A stretch of DNA of 47,350 nucleotides from Hahella sp. (GTDB lineage: Bacteria; Pseudomonadota; Gammaproteobacteria; Pseudomonadales; Oleiphilaceae), in assembly GCA_028280065.1 (NCBI GenBank), contig JANQMN010000021.1:1-47350 (forward strand), in the 5' to 3' direction. Position 1 is the stretch's first letter; each line of letters starts with the position of its first letter. A model generated the notes under the pieces. It had not been told where the DNA came from. It did no database searches and was given only the letters and a program-made list of their open reading frames with translations. The translations under genes and the position numbers were made by a program. Positions 19,259-28,403 of this stretch are shown piece by piece.

Positions 19259-20827
19259 ATGGCTGGCAAACAAATAATAGAAGGAAATCCGGACATCCTG
19301 GTCCAGGAACAGCTTGACCTCGCTTATAACAACTTCCCTTTAAAGGCGATTGAGTTGGCCAACGGTCGAATCTCCCTCGACAGCTTTTTAAGTCAGGCGG
19401 ATTATCAACTGCTTGCCTGCGATAATCTTGACCAGGGTTTGCAAGCTTGGGTTCGTGTAATTTCGCCTGTTTCCAGGGATGCCCTCATCCATCTGTTGAA
19501 ACAACGGGGGGGAACCCTACTGCTTCTGGAAACTCCAGCAGCGCTTTCCAGCGCCTGGCTCCACCTGTTGCGCGCGGTCGAACTCCGGTTGCAACGTTTT
19601 GTGCCCAATAGCGGCTACTCAAGAGCCTTGAAATGGCAGTGGCAAATCCACTCACGAAAGAGCTGGCTCGAAGGTCGTGATATCGGCCTGCAAAACTGCA
19701 CCCGTGGTTCGCAAAATCACCTGCTTTTACCCGCAGACCTAACCAGATACTTCTATCCGGATCCGCTGCCGCGCGTACACCAGCTGCTGGATTTATATGT
19801 ACAACAAGTATTACTGGATCAGGGGCCGACCCTCAATCTGGTAGAGCAATGCAAGCAAATCCTGTTGCGAGCACTGCCACGGGTTCTGAAACTTCCCGAT
19901 TTAGCGGCGGAGTTGGATCTTTCCGGGCGCGCCCTGCAACGCAGGTTACAGGAGGATTCCGCCAGTTATTCCGAACTGCTATCCCAAGTACGACAGGTCA
20001 AGGCTCGTAGTCGATTGGTCGACAGCAAAGTATCGGTACAGCAACTGGCTAGCGAGTTGGGCTTCGCAGAGCCCGCGAGCTTTATCAGAGCCTTTACCCG
20101 CCTGGAAGGTTGTTCGCCGGCGGAATATCGTCGTCAATCCCAACTGCAGCATGCGGCGGCAGCCCATCATCCGGTACGGCTTTATTACGCGGAGAACTTT
20201 CTCCAAACCAAGGAGGCTCATTCCCGCCGCGGCGCCAAGGTGTGGATAGCGATTCAGAATCTCGCCTATAGCAAGGAAGTCTCAGTCGCATGTGAGGATT
20301 TGGACGGTACCTGGCGGCGTTACGCCTGTAGCTTCGAAAGGTGGATTTCAGAGCATTTCGAACTCTGGTCCAGCTGCAATATTCCGGTGTTTAATCCTTT
20401 TCGCTTCCGCATTTATTATCGGGTCGGCCACGTGTTATACACGGACGATAACGACGGCCATGACTACATACTATCTCAGGAAGACGCCTATCTTTTAGGA
20501 AAAGTCGATGTCGTTTGTCAGCACCTGGATTTAATTCAACTCCCGGACCGATTTCTCCTCACGGGCAGAATTCTTAGCCGCCGACAGGGTGCGGATAAAT
20601 TGACGGCGAGTATCAGAAATGACCATACCAACAAAGTTGAGAGGGTGCCTGCAACAGCGATAAGGCACAATCAGCAGGGTGTGATGCAATGGCACCTGGG
20701 CATCGAAATCAAACGCAAGAAATTACCGGCAAACTCAACTCTCAGAGTTACTTTTCAGCACGATTCCGCCAAGGAAAGCACCATAGAAGACAATGAAGGG
20801 CATGGCTTTATCCCGCGTTTTTACTAA
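19259..20827 (+). CDS. AraC-family regulator fused to C-terminal CBM21-like domains
   Basis: 522-residue protein. Residues 1-195 are an unassigned effector or oligomerisation region. An AraC-type DNA-binding domain follows, with helix-turn-helix LPDLAAELDLSGRALQRRLQ (212-231) and a second one around VSVQQLASELGFAEPASFIR (258-277). Residues 325-405 match a CBM21 starch/glycogen-binding domain: VWIAIQNLAYSKEVSV, an FRIYYRVG strand and DDNDGHDYIL. Residues 430-522 look like a second, diverged copy ending IEDNEGHGF. No signal peptide or membrane segment, so it is cytosolic. ATG 19259 is chosen because in-frame codons upstream overlap another small gene and read as non-coding. It lies 121 bp before the GH13 lipoprotein gene and probably controls it. 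Confidence 0.8.
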   Translation: MAGKQIIEGNPDILVQEQLDLAYNNFPLKAIELANGRISLDSFLSQADYQLLACDNLDQGLQAWVRVISPVSRDALIHLLKQRGGTLLLLETPAALSSAWLHLLRAVELRLQRFVPNSGYSRALKWQWQIHSRKSWLEGRDIGLQNCTRGSQNHLLLPADLTRYFYPDPLPRVHQLLDLYVQQVLLDQGPTLNLVEQCKQILLRALPRVLKLPDLAAELDLSGRALQRRLQEDSASYSELLSQVRQVKARSRLVDSKVSVQQLASELGFAEPASFIRAFTRLEGCSPAEYRRQSQLQHAAAAHHPVRLYYAENFLQTKEAHSRRGAKVWIAIQNLAYSKEVSVACEDLDGTWRRYACSFERWISEHFELWSSCNIPVFNPFRFRIYYRVGHVLYTDDNDGHDYILSQEDAYLLGKVDVVCQHLDLIQLPDRFLLTGRILSRRQGADKLTASIRNDHTNKVERVPATAIRHNQQGVMQWHLGIEIKRKKLPANSTLRVTFQHDSAKESTIEDNEGHGFIPRFY

Positions 20828-20948
20828 TCAACCACTCCTGAGCTGTCGCGAAATATCAATGCTATTGACGCAATAGGACGATTTCTTAATTGATCCAGTC
20901 CTTAAACTATCACCCATCCTTTCGTAGAGTAACAGGGTGAGAAGAATA

Positions 20949-23900
20949 ATGATCCAAAATAACATTTCTTTTCGTCGCCGCTTGCTATTGGCCGCGATTG
21001 CCTCAGCCGTAGCGCTGAGCGGTTGCAGCGACAACGGTAACAATAGCAATAACGACGATGACAGCGGCGTAGACATCAGCACCAACCTGCACGTGGCATC
21101 ACCTGAGTGGCAGGACCAGATCATCTACTTTGTCATGACCGACCGGTTCAATGACGGAGATCCCAGCAACAACGATCAGGGCAGCGGCGAATACAATCCG
21201 GAAAATAAGGATTTTTATAGCGGTGGCGATTTAAAAGGCATTACCGACAAGGTGAATTACATCCAGAATCTCGGCGCGACGGCGGTCTGGATTACGCCTC
21301 CCGTGGCGAACCTCTGGTTTGATCAATCCATTCCTTTTACCGGTTACCACGGATACTGGGCGGAAAACTTTAAGGAAGTCGATGCTCACTATGGCACCTT
21401 GGACGACTATAAAAACCTTTCCAGTGCCCTACACAATAAAGGGATGTATTTAATCCAGGATATAGTCGTCAATCACACCGGCAACTTCTTCGGTTATGAG
21501 GGCGGCATTGCCGGCTGGAGCACCGATGATCCTGCGCAGAACTTTATGCTGAACGATCAGGCAACGCCCCAGGTGCGCCCAAGCCAGGCTCCCTTTGACT
21601 TGAACGACGCAACCAATCCCGAACATGTCAGTGCTGCTATCTATCACTGGACACCTGACGTTGAAGATTTCCAGGATGAAAACCAGGAAAAGAACTACCA
21701 GCTACAGTCGCTAGACGACCTCAATACCTCTAACCCGGTAGTTCGCGAGGCCATGCGCGACTCCTATGCCTACTGGATTGAAGAAGTGGGGGTGGATGCT
21801 TTCCGCGTCGATACCGCCAAGTTTGTCGAACACGAGTTTTGGCATGACTTTTTTCATAGTACCGATGCAGAGAATCCTGGAATCCTAGCCGCGGCGGCAG
21901 CAACCGGTCGCGATAACTTCCTGGCGTTTGGGGAAGTGTTCGAATCCTCACTGCCATTTGAAACTACGGGAGATGAAAAGGTTGTCAGCTATCTGGGCAG
22001 CGATGACGTACCTGAGTTTCCTTCCTTGATACAGTTTCCACTCCGGGAAGATATCGACCGGGTGTTTGCCGGTGGATTGCCAACCTCGTTGCTCGCTTTC
22101 CGGCTGGAAACCTTTATGGATGAAACGCTGTATAAAAATCCTTACATCACGCCGACTTTCATCGATAACCACGATATGGCGCGGGTCCGCTCAAAAACCC
22201 TGTCTGCCGGGATGAAGCAAGCCTTGGCATTTATCATGACTATTCCCGGTATCCCCATTATTTATCAGGGCACCGAGCAGGAGTTCACCGAGTCCCGGTC
22301 CTCGATGTTTGCCGGCGGTTGGCAATCGGAGGACGCGGACCACGTCAATACCGATCACTTTAATGAAAACAGCGATATATTCCTGCATATCCGGCAACTA
22401 GCCGATTTACGGAAATCCAACAAGATATTTACTCGGGGAACCCTGGAAATTCTGGCTGAGAACGGCAGCGGACCCGGCGTTCTGGCCTACCAGCGCGAAT
22501 ATGAAGGCAAAACCGCGATAATCGTTTTTAACACCGCTGACGGTGAGCGTCTATTGAATCTGGACACTGATCTCGCTGCGGGGACCCGACTCGACCTGAT
22601 GTTCGGCATGGGCGTCAATGGCGGGTTTGTCCTTGGCGAAGAAGGAAAATTGGCCGCAGAGCTGCCGGCAAAATCCATTGCCGTGCTGATGCAAAGTGAC
22701 GAAATTTCAGAAGCCCCTGCTGCGGTATCCGTGACCATCGACCAGACCGTCGACGGTGAAACGCTGACGGAAGACCTGGCGCTGAGCGGCACTTTGACCC
22801 AGGGGGTAGAACGTATGCTATTGGTCGTGGACGGCATCATCGATACCGCGACCGAAGCCAGCATTGCCGACAACGGCAGCTGGAGTGCGAACCTAAGCCT
22901 GGATAACGTTCAATGCGGCGTTTCAGCCCATACCGTCGACTACTACTTCCCGGATCAGGGCGCTGTCGCCTTGTCACAGAGTTTTACTTCCGACGTGCCC
23001 TTCAATGGCGTCAGAATCGTCAGTGACGATCCTACCCGGGACGATACCGGACCGACCGGGCTCTATACCTATCCGGAAGGCGATGGTTCCTACGGCGACG
23101 GGGGGCAGGCGGATATTGAGGAAATGAAGGTTGAAGCCTGTAAGAGCACCCTGTTTGTGACCTTTACCATGAACACCTTAAGCCAGGTATGGGTGCCGCC
23201 TAACGAGTTTGACCATACTTCCTTCAATATCTATCTCGATGTACCGGGAGAAGAAGGCTTGTCCGTACTGCCGAAAATCCAAGCCAATGCACCGGACGGG
23301 TTCCTCTGGGATATCTCGCATCAGGTCTTTGGCTGGAGCAATGAGTTATTTGGCACCACTGACGCTTCGGAAGACAGCAGCGGAAATCCAAGGGGCGTGG
23401 CGCCGACGATTGTCGTCGATGCCGAAAACAACCTTATCCAGTTATCCTACGACGGGCGTTTTCTAGGAATCTCAGACTGGACCGGCACCAAAGTCTATGC
23501 GACCACCTGGGACATCGACGGCTTGGAAAATATCCATCGCGGCTTGAAAACGCCACCCGATCTATGGACCTTTGGCGGCGGCTCGGCGGACGATCCTCTG
23601 ATCATGGATGACACCGAAGTCGTTACCGTACCGGCCATCGGCGGCAACTTCGATGCGGTGTTGACACCCCTCGAACCGGAAGAGGATAGCAACGATGCAA
23701 GCTTGGGACCCTACGGCACCGAACTCTACGTAAGAGGCATCAACGAGGATTGGGAAACCACCAACCAGATGAGTCATGCCGACAACATCTTCAGCTCCAC
23801 CATTGCATTAAACGCAGGAGACCATAACTTCAAGCTCGCGGATGCGGAATGGTCGGCCGGTTCCAACTTTGGTTCCGACGCGGGCTTCGGCGAATCGGTG

Positions 23901-24386
23901 GAAATTTCGCTGGGCACCGCAGTGGCGCTGACCGATGGCGGGGGCAACTTGCAGCTGGCCGGAATCGCCGCCGGAGATTACACCTTTACCCTGGACGCAA
24001 CGGACAGTGCCGCACCCGTGCTAACCGTCACAGGAGGTGTGGATTCCGCGAATCCCTATGGCGTCGACCTCTTTTTGCGAGGAGCAAACAACGAATGGGA
24101 TCCCAACAATAGGCTGAGTTTTGCCGACAACCAGTTCAGCATCGTTGTGGAGCTGAATGCAGGTGACCATACCTTCAAGATCGCCGATGCAAATTGGACA
24201 GCCGGATCTAACTTCGGCTCCGATGCCAGCTTCGGCGAGTCGGTGGAGATCCTGCTGAATACCGGATTAGCCTTAACCGATGGCGGCGGCAATCTGAAGT
24301 TGACTGGTATTGCTGCGGGTACCTACACCTTTACCCTGGATGTTTCGAGTTCGACAACAAGTCCGACGTTAACCGTCACACAATAA
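20949..24386 (+). CDS. GH13 alpha-amylase-type lipoprotein with accessory domains
   Basis: 1145-residue secreted glycoside hydrolase. A lipoprotein signal (LLLAAIASAVALSGC) gives lipidated Cys26, then an Asn/Asp-rich linker. The GH13 barrel spans about residues 50-580: region I DIVVNH, nucleophile Asp288 in FRVDTAKF, acid/base Glu329 in FGEVFE, transition-state Asp409 in FIDNHD. Next come an Ig-like domain (about 590-690), a domain resembling the glucodextranase C-terminal module (about 690-900; FNIYLDVPGEEG, GTKVYATTWDIDGL), and two near-identical beta modules. GTG 20937 is an alternative start. It probably cleaves alpha-glucans at the cell surface; exact specificity cannot be read. The upstream AraC-CBM21 gene is the likely regulator. 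Confidence 0.9.
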   Translation: MIQNNISFRRRLLLAAIASAVALSGCSDNGNNSNNDDDSGVDISTNLHVASPEWQDQIIYFVMTDRFNDGDPSNNDQGSGEYNPENKDFYSGGDLKGITDKVNYIQNLGATAVWITPPVANLWFDQSIPFTGYHGYWAENFKEVDAHYGTLDDYKNLSSALHNKGMYLIQDIVVNHTGNFFGYEGGIAGWSTDDPAQNFMLNDQATPQVRPSQAPFDLNDATNPEHVSAAIYHWTPDVEDFQDENQEKNYQLQSLDDLNTSNPVVREAMRDSYAYWIEEVGVDAFRVDTAKFVEHEFWHDFFHSTDAENPGILAAAAATGRDNFLAFGEVFESSLPFETTGDEKVVSYLGSDDVPEFPSLIQFPLREDIDRVFAGGLPTSLLAFRLETFMDETLYKNPYITPTFIDNHDMARVRSKTLSAGMKQALAFIMTIPGIPIIYQGTEQEFTESRSSMFAGGWQSEDADHVNTDHFNENSDIFLHIRQLADLRKSNKIFTRGTLEILAENGSGPGVLAYQREYEGKTAIIVFNTADGERLLNLDTDLAAGTRLDLMFGMGVNGGFVLGEEGKLAAELPAKSIAVLMQSDEISEAPAAVSVTIDQTVDGETLTEDLALSGTLTQGVERMLLVVDGIIDTATEASIADNGSWSANLSLDNVQCGVSAHTVDYYFPDQGAVALSQSFTSDVPFNGVRIVSDDPTRDDTGPTGLYTYPEGDGSYGDGGQADIEEMKVEACKSTLFVTFTMNTLSQVWVPPNEFDHTSFNIYLDVPGEEGLSVLPKIQANAPDGFLWDISHQVFGWSNELFGTTDASEDSSGNPRGVAPTIVVDAENNLIQLSYDGRFLGISDWTGTKVYATTWDIDGLENIHRGLKTPPDLWTFGGGSADDPLIMDDTEVVTVPAIGGNFDAVLTPLEPEEDSNDASLGPYGTELYVRGINEDWETTNQMSHADNIFSSTIALNAGDHNFKLADAEWSAGSNFGSDAGFGESVEISLGTAVALTDGGGNLQLAGIAAGDYTFTLDATDSAAPVLTVTGGVDSANPYGVDLFLRGANNEWDPNNRLSFADNQFSIVVELNAGDHTFKIADANWTAGSNFGSDASFGESVEILLNTGLALTDGGGNLKLTGIAAGTYTFTLDVSSSTTSPTLTVTQ
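23709..24383 (+). repeat. Tandem duplicated beta modules at the amylase C-terminus
   Basis: Two copies with a period of 345 bases, starting at 23709 and 24054. Each encodes about 110 residues of the pattern PYG..L(Y/F)(V/L)RG.N..W, LNAGDH.FK(L/I)AD..W.AGSNFGSDA, then ALTDGGGNL and YTFTLD. They resemble the carbohydrate-binding modules seen in pullulanases and bacterial amylases (X25/PUD-like), a likeness judged by eye. Confidence 0.85.
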
Positions 24387-24392
24387 CCCATC

Positions 24393-24420
24393 GAGATGCG
24401 ATGAATTTTCATCGCATCTC
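24393..24420 (+). terminator. Strong hairpin after the amylase gene
   Basis: Perfect 12-bp stem GAGATGCGATGA / TCATCGCATCTC with a four-base loop, 7 bases after the amylase stop. There is no T-run after it, so it is a terminator-like or 3'-protective hairpin. Confidence 0.65.
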
Positions 24421-24573
24421 CAAAACTCACCTTGACTAATCGCCTTGGTCAAAGAAAATGGCTAGTCTGCCCGATTTGCCGAGCAAGTGGTTTTAGAATA
24501 CAAACGATTCGTTTATCTGGTGGCGGTCATGACTGAGGTAGCTGGGGCGATGGATAACGCCACAGCCTACCGA

Positions 24574-26205
24574 CTATATTGCCACCTCCGGCTGCATAGG
24601 TTGTTGGTTCACGGAGGTTGAATCGATGATTTTTCCGCCTTCTAGATAAAGGACCCGATCCGCCACATCAAAATAACGGTCATCATGACTCACGACCAGC
24701 AGGGTGACACCCTGGGCCTTGAGTTTGGGCAACAACTCAAAATAGAAGCGCTGCCGAAACACCGGGACCTGATCGGCCGCCCATTCATCGAGAATCATCA
24801 CCGGACGGTGTTCCGCAACCGCCCCTACCATCGCCAGGCGCTTCCGCTGGCCGGTACTTAAGTCAGTAGTGCTGAAATGTCCCTCTGTAAACTGTACTTT
24901 TTCATCCAAGCCGAGCAGTTCAAGCCATTCGTGAACCTCTTCTTGCTGGGAGCGACCCAACTCTTCCAAATCCTCGAACAGATGAAAGTCCGCTAGAACC
25001 GCCGAAAATCCATGTCGATAGGCGCGAATGTCAGAATCCTGCAAGGGCCGCCCATCGACCAACAGCTGCCCGGCCTTCGGCTTTAATAATCCCAGAACCA
25101 GTCTAATAAGCGTGGTCTTCCCAGCGCCGTTATGTCCCGCCAGGAAGACCAACTCGCCACGTTTCAAAGCGAAATTCAGCGGCCCCAACTGAAAACCGGA
25201 CTGATCCCGCTCATACTGATAGGTAACACCATGCAGTTGCAAGGTTTGCCAATGCAGGGGTTCTTCAACCGCTGCCGGTTTAGCGTCATGACCCAACTTT
25301 AAAGATTTCAGTTTTTGCAACGACACCCGTGCGACAAGAATCGGTCCCAACTGGTTCATTGCCATATTCAATGGCTGGCGAATAAACATCAGGGTTAACG
25401 CAAAAGACGTAGCCATGGCCAAACCACCCCAATTCATGGTGTAAACCAGCCAGAATACCAGTGCGATCTGAAACAGGATCAGGGTCGTCATAAAGTGAAT
25501 ATTCACCACGATATAACGGTCGCCCAAGGTACGCATCTGCAACGACTGCAATGCCGGTCCGTGCATCACCAGATCCAGCAAGCGCTGGCCGCGTGCTTCG
25601 TTAAGCAACAATTCCTTGTGGCCATCCAATACCGTGCTGTATTGGGCAAAGAGCTGATCTTCCAACTCCCGGTCTTTGCGAATCAAGGTTTGAAAACGTT
25701 GCGTCAATACCTTGGCAATATAAGCGGCGGTAACGATGCTGGCTAAGACGATAGAGGCAAGTCCGAGATGCAGGGTAAACATGTAGAGAATACCGCCAAT
25801 CGCCATAATGGCGGCATAGAGAAAGAACGGCAGCATGATAAAGCCATCCTGCAAGGAGCGAATATCCTTGGTAATGGCGGCATAAATGCGGTTCGTGCCG
25901 AGCCTATGTAAATGCTCGTAGTCCGTATTCAATACCTGCTGCAGGAGACGGCCTCGCATCTGGTATATCACCCGGTAGCCGAGTTGGGTCATGATCATTT
26001 GGGAACTAACGCCGAATCCGAAAGCGCCGGCAAGCAGCAACAGCAGAAATCCCATATTGTCCCGAATAAAGTCTCCTTCCGTCGCAATAGCCTGATTTAT
26101 AAAATTGATGGTGCCGACATTGGCGAGCGCGCTTGCCAGCACCAACAGCACACCGGCAATGACAAAGGCGCGATTTTCGCGAAACAGGGCGACAAGAACT
26201 TCCAT
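24574..26205 (-). CDS. Cyclic-peptide-type ABC exporter (fused membrane and ATPase domains)
   Basis: 543-residue half transporter: N-terminal membrane domain with about six helices, then one ATPase. Walker A GHNGAGKTT, signature LSTGQRKRLA, and Walker B followed by DEWAADQ, a variant characteristic of the SyrD/PvdE/YojI cyclic peptide exporter family. ATG 26205 (MEVLVALFRENR) is chosen; a GTG at 26241 extends the frame but has no ribosome-binding site. No siderophore, microcin or peptide synthetase gene is nearby, so the cargo is unknown. The convergent amylase gene ends about 190 bp away. Confidence 0.88.
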   Translation of the reverse strand: MEVLVALFRENRAFVIAGVLLVLASALANVGTINFINQAIATEGDFIRDNMGFLLLLLAGAFGFGVSSQMIMTQLGYRVIYQMRGRLLQQVLNTDYEHLHRLGTNRIYAAITKDIRSLQDGFIMLPFFLYAAIMAIGGILYMFTLHLGLASIVLASIVTAAYIAKVLTQRFQTLIRKDRELEDQLFAQYSTVLDGHKELLLNEARGQRLLDLVMHGPALQSLQMRTLGDRYIVVNIHFMTTLILFQIALVFWLVYTMNWGGLAMATSFALTLMFIRQPLNMAMNQLGPILVARVSLQKLKSLKLGHDAKPAAVEEPLHWQTLQLHGVTYQYERDQSGFQLGPLNFALKRGELVFLAGHNGAGKTTLIRLVLGLLKPKAGQLLVDGRPLQDSDIRAYRHGFSAVLADFHLFEDLEELGRSQQEEVHEWLELLGLDEKVQFTEGHFSTTDLSTGQRKRLAMVGAVAEHRPVMILDEWAADQVPVFRQRFYFELLPKLKAQGVTLLVVSHDDRYFDVADRVLYLEGGKIIDSTSVNQQPMQPEVAI

Positions 26206-26307
26206 AGCAGAGTTACCGGTTCCAGAAAAGAGACCCACCACTATAGCAGATGGTCCCCGACGCGAACCAAAAATCAGGGAAATTACGGATAAACGAGTTC
26301 GCGCCCG

Positions 26308-26838
26308 CTAATTCAGCGAAGCCAAGTATTTCTTAGCCGCCTTGGGGCTCGTTAAGCGAACGAAGTTAATATGGCGATATTCCGGAGCAACCGCGGCATT
26401 CTGATAACGCCGGCGGTTTTTCCGATAAGTCGTTATGGTCCACAAGAGAATCGAGTTCTTATTCAGAAATGACTTCCTGAAGGTTTCTTTGTTTCCGGTG
26501 CCTGGCCACAACTCTTCACCCGTCACCGAGCGGATGATTGCCCGCTTCGTCGCCTGAAATAGCGTTCTGGGCAAACTGAAATCAATCCAGATAACCGTGT
26601 CTACCTGTTTCCATTTAACCGGCACGGAGCGATTGTAGTTACCATCCAACACCCAGGCAGGTGCGGCCAATTTATCCTCCAGTTTTGCAAAAAACTCGCC
26701 ATCGCTGGACTCCTGCCAATCGGGCTTCCAGAAGAGCGCATCCATTTCCAGATAGGGGTAGCCCAGCCTTGCAGCAAGTTTTTTGGCAAAAGTCGATTTA
26801 CCACTGCCGCTTGTACCGACAATATTGATTCGTTTCAT
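26308..26838 (-). CDS. Small P-loop kinase, adenylate-kinase-like
   Basis: 176-residue protein starting MKRINIVGTSGSGKSTFAKK, with Walker A GTSGSGKS at once, then LGYPYLEMDALFWKPDWQ, a stretch typical of the so-called DNA topology modulation/adenylate kinase-related ATPases. VDTVIWIDF fits a Walker B strand and LPRTLFQATKRAI a lid-like helix. ATG 26838 is preferred over an upstream start at 26904 because Walker A then falls next to the N-terminus as in the family. Substrate unknown. It lies just upstream of the ABC exporter on the same strand with a 102-bp gap, so they may be co-transcribed. Confidence 0.8.
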   Translation of the reverse strand: MKRINIVGTSGSGKSTFAKKLAARLGYPYLEMDALFWKPDWQESSDGEFFAKLEDKLAAPAWVLDGNYNRSVPVKWKQVDTVIWIDFSLPRTLFQATKRAIIRSVTGEELWPGTGNKETFRKSFLNKNSILLWTITTYRKNRRRYQNAAVAPEYRHINFVRLTSPKAAKKYLASLN

Positions 26839-27068
26839 GGCACTCAAATATTCAGAGAAATGATTATTAGCGGTAACGCGGTTTAACTCAAAGCTCCAAG
26901 TCACTCAAGGTTTTCGTTGGCGCTATTTGCGTGCCAGATGAAACTGCTTCCGGAATCCATCTATTTTTCACCATAAGCACTCCCTATTCCAGCAATCCAA
27001 CTATCCTTTGTAAACACATCCCGTCGGCGGGACCAACAGTTAAGACCATATAACCTGCTAAAGCAAAT

Positions 27069-28187
27069 ATGATTACCAAACGCCAGCTACTTAAATCCTG
27101 TTCCCTACTGATGGGGGGGCTTATGTTAAACGGCAGACCGTTAGCCGCTTCCGATCAAACAACTCCCCAAACCCTATTTATGCCGGATGAAAGCCATCGC
27201 CATAAGCGCACTTGGATGGCCTTTGTCGCCAACGAGTATATCTGGGCAAAGCGGCAGGTCCCGGAGGTCAAACGCAACCTCGCCGCTATCGCCAAGACCA
27301 TTGCCAAATACGAACCGGTGTCCATATTGGTCGGTGCCGCCGACATGGAACAAGCCGAAAGCTTATTGGCTCCGGATCAACACCCTTTTCCCATAGAGTT
27401 GATTGAGTTTGAAACAGATGACCTCTGGCTTCGAGATACCGGGCCGACATTTGTCACTAACCATGCAGGTGAAAAGTTTGCCATTGACTTCAATTTCAAT
27501 GGCTGGGGCAACAAGCAAGCGCATACCCGTGACGCGAAAGTCGCCCGATTTATTGCTCACCGTGCCAAGGCAAAATTGATAAGCACAAATTTAGTACTGG
27601 AAGGCGGCTGCTTTGAAGTGGACGGACATGGCACCGCCATCCTCACCAAAAGCTGCGTCTTGAATGACAACCGTAATCCCGGCTGGAGTCAGCAACAGGT
27701 TGAAGAGGAGCTTAAATATCTACTTGGATTGCAGAAAATCATCTGGCTGGAAGGAATCAAAGGCAAAGACATCACCGATGGGCACACGGATTTTTACGCC
27801 CGTTTCGCCAAGCCGGGCGAAGTCATCGTAAGCAGAGACAACTACGAGGCCTCCTACGATTACCAGGTGACCCGCGAAAATATCGAGATACTTGCAAACA
27901 GTACGGATGCAAGCGGAAAAAAATTGAAACTCGTCATCATCGATACCCCAGAGACCATCAACGAACGCTTCGGTACCAGCGATTTTGCTGCCGGTTATAT
28001 CGGTTATTATGTCTGCAACGGTGCCGTCATCGCGCAAAAATTCGGCGATAAAAAGGCCGACCGGAATGCCAAACTGTTATTGGAAAAAGCCTACCCCGAT
28101 AGAGTCGTAGAGCAAATCGCCATTGACGGGATAGCTTCCGGTGGGGGGAGTATTCATTGTGCGACGCAGCAGGAGATTGCTGTTTAA
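27069..28187 (+). CDS. Agmatine deiminase / peptidyl-arginine deiminase family protein
   Basis: 372-residue member of the guanidino-group-modifying fold. Visible active-site elements are WLRDTGP, EGGCFEVDG, TDGHTDF and the nucleophile Cys364 in GGGSIHCATQQ. An N-terminal signal ITKRQLLKSCSLLMGGLML ends near AAS; its KR-x-LLK pattern resembles a Lys-Arg variant of a Tat signal, so export is likely. It may deiminate agmatine or a related guanidine in the periplasm; exact substrate not determined. No N-carbamoylputrescine amidase gene is next to it, unlike cytosolic agmatine pathways. Confidence 0.88.
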   Translation: MITKRQLLKSCSLLMGGLMLNGRPLAASDQTTPQTLFMPDESHRHKRTWMAFVANEYIWAKRQVPEVKRNLAAIAKTIAKYEPVSILVGAADMEQAESLLAPDQHPFPIELIEFETDDLWLRDTGPTFVTNHAGEKFAIDFNFNGWGNKQAHTRDAKVARFIAHRAKAKLISTNLVLEGGCFEVDGHGTAILTKSCVLNDNRNPGWSQQQVEEELKYLLGLQKIIWLEGIKGKDITDGHTDFYARFAKPGEVIVSRDNYEASYDYQVTRENIEILANSTDASGKKLKLVIIDTPETINERFGTSDFAAGYIGYYVCNGAVIAQKFGDKKADRNAKLLLEKAYPDRVVEQIAIDGIASGGGSIHCATQQEIAV

Positions 28188-28403
28188 GAAGAGTGTGGTG
28201 AATTCTGGTTTGTTGCTATTTCGGGAGCTGAAAATGGCAGTGTCGCCTTGCTGTTTTCCGATAGTTAGTGGAACGGAATTACAAAAAAACGTTCAAAGTA
28301 CTGCTTCAAGCCATTTCAGCCTTCTACACAAAAACACTTGAATAAAATCTTCGCTTCTATTTAGAATTCAAGAATGAAATCGAGATGTGAAGCGAATTTT
28401 CCT
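28188..28403. other. Non-coding start of the accessory island
   Basis: AT-rich stretch after the deiminase gene. I see no convincing gene, tRNA or attachment core. Base composition drops here relative to the upstream genes and stays low to about 32760. Confidence 0.45.
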
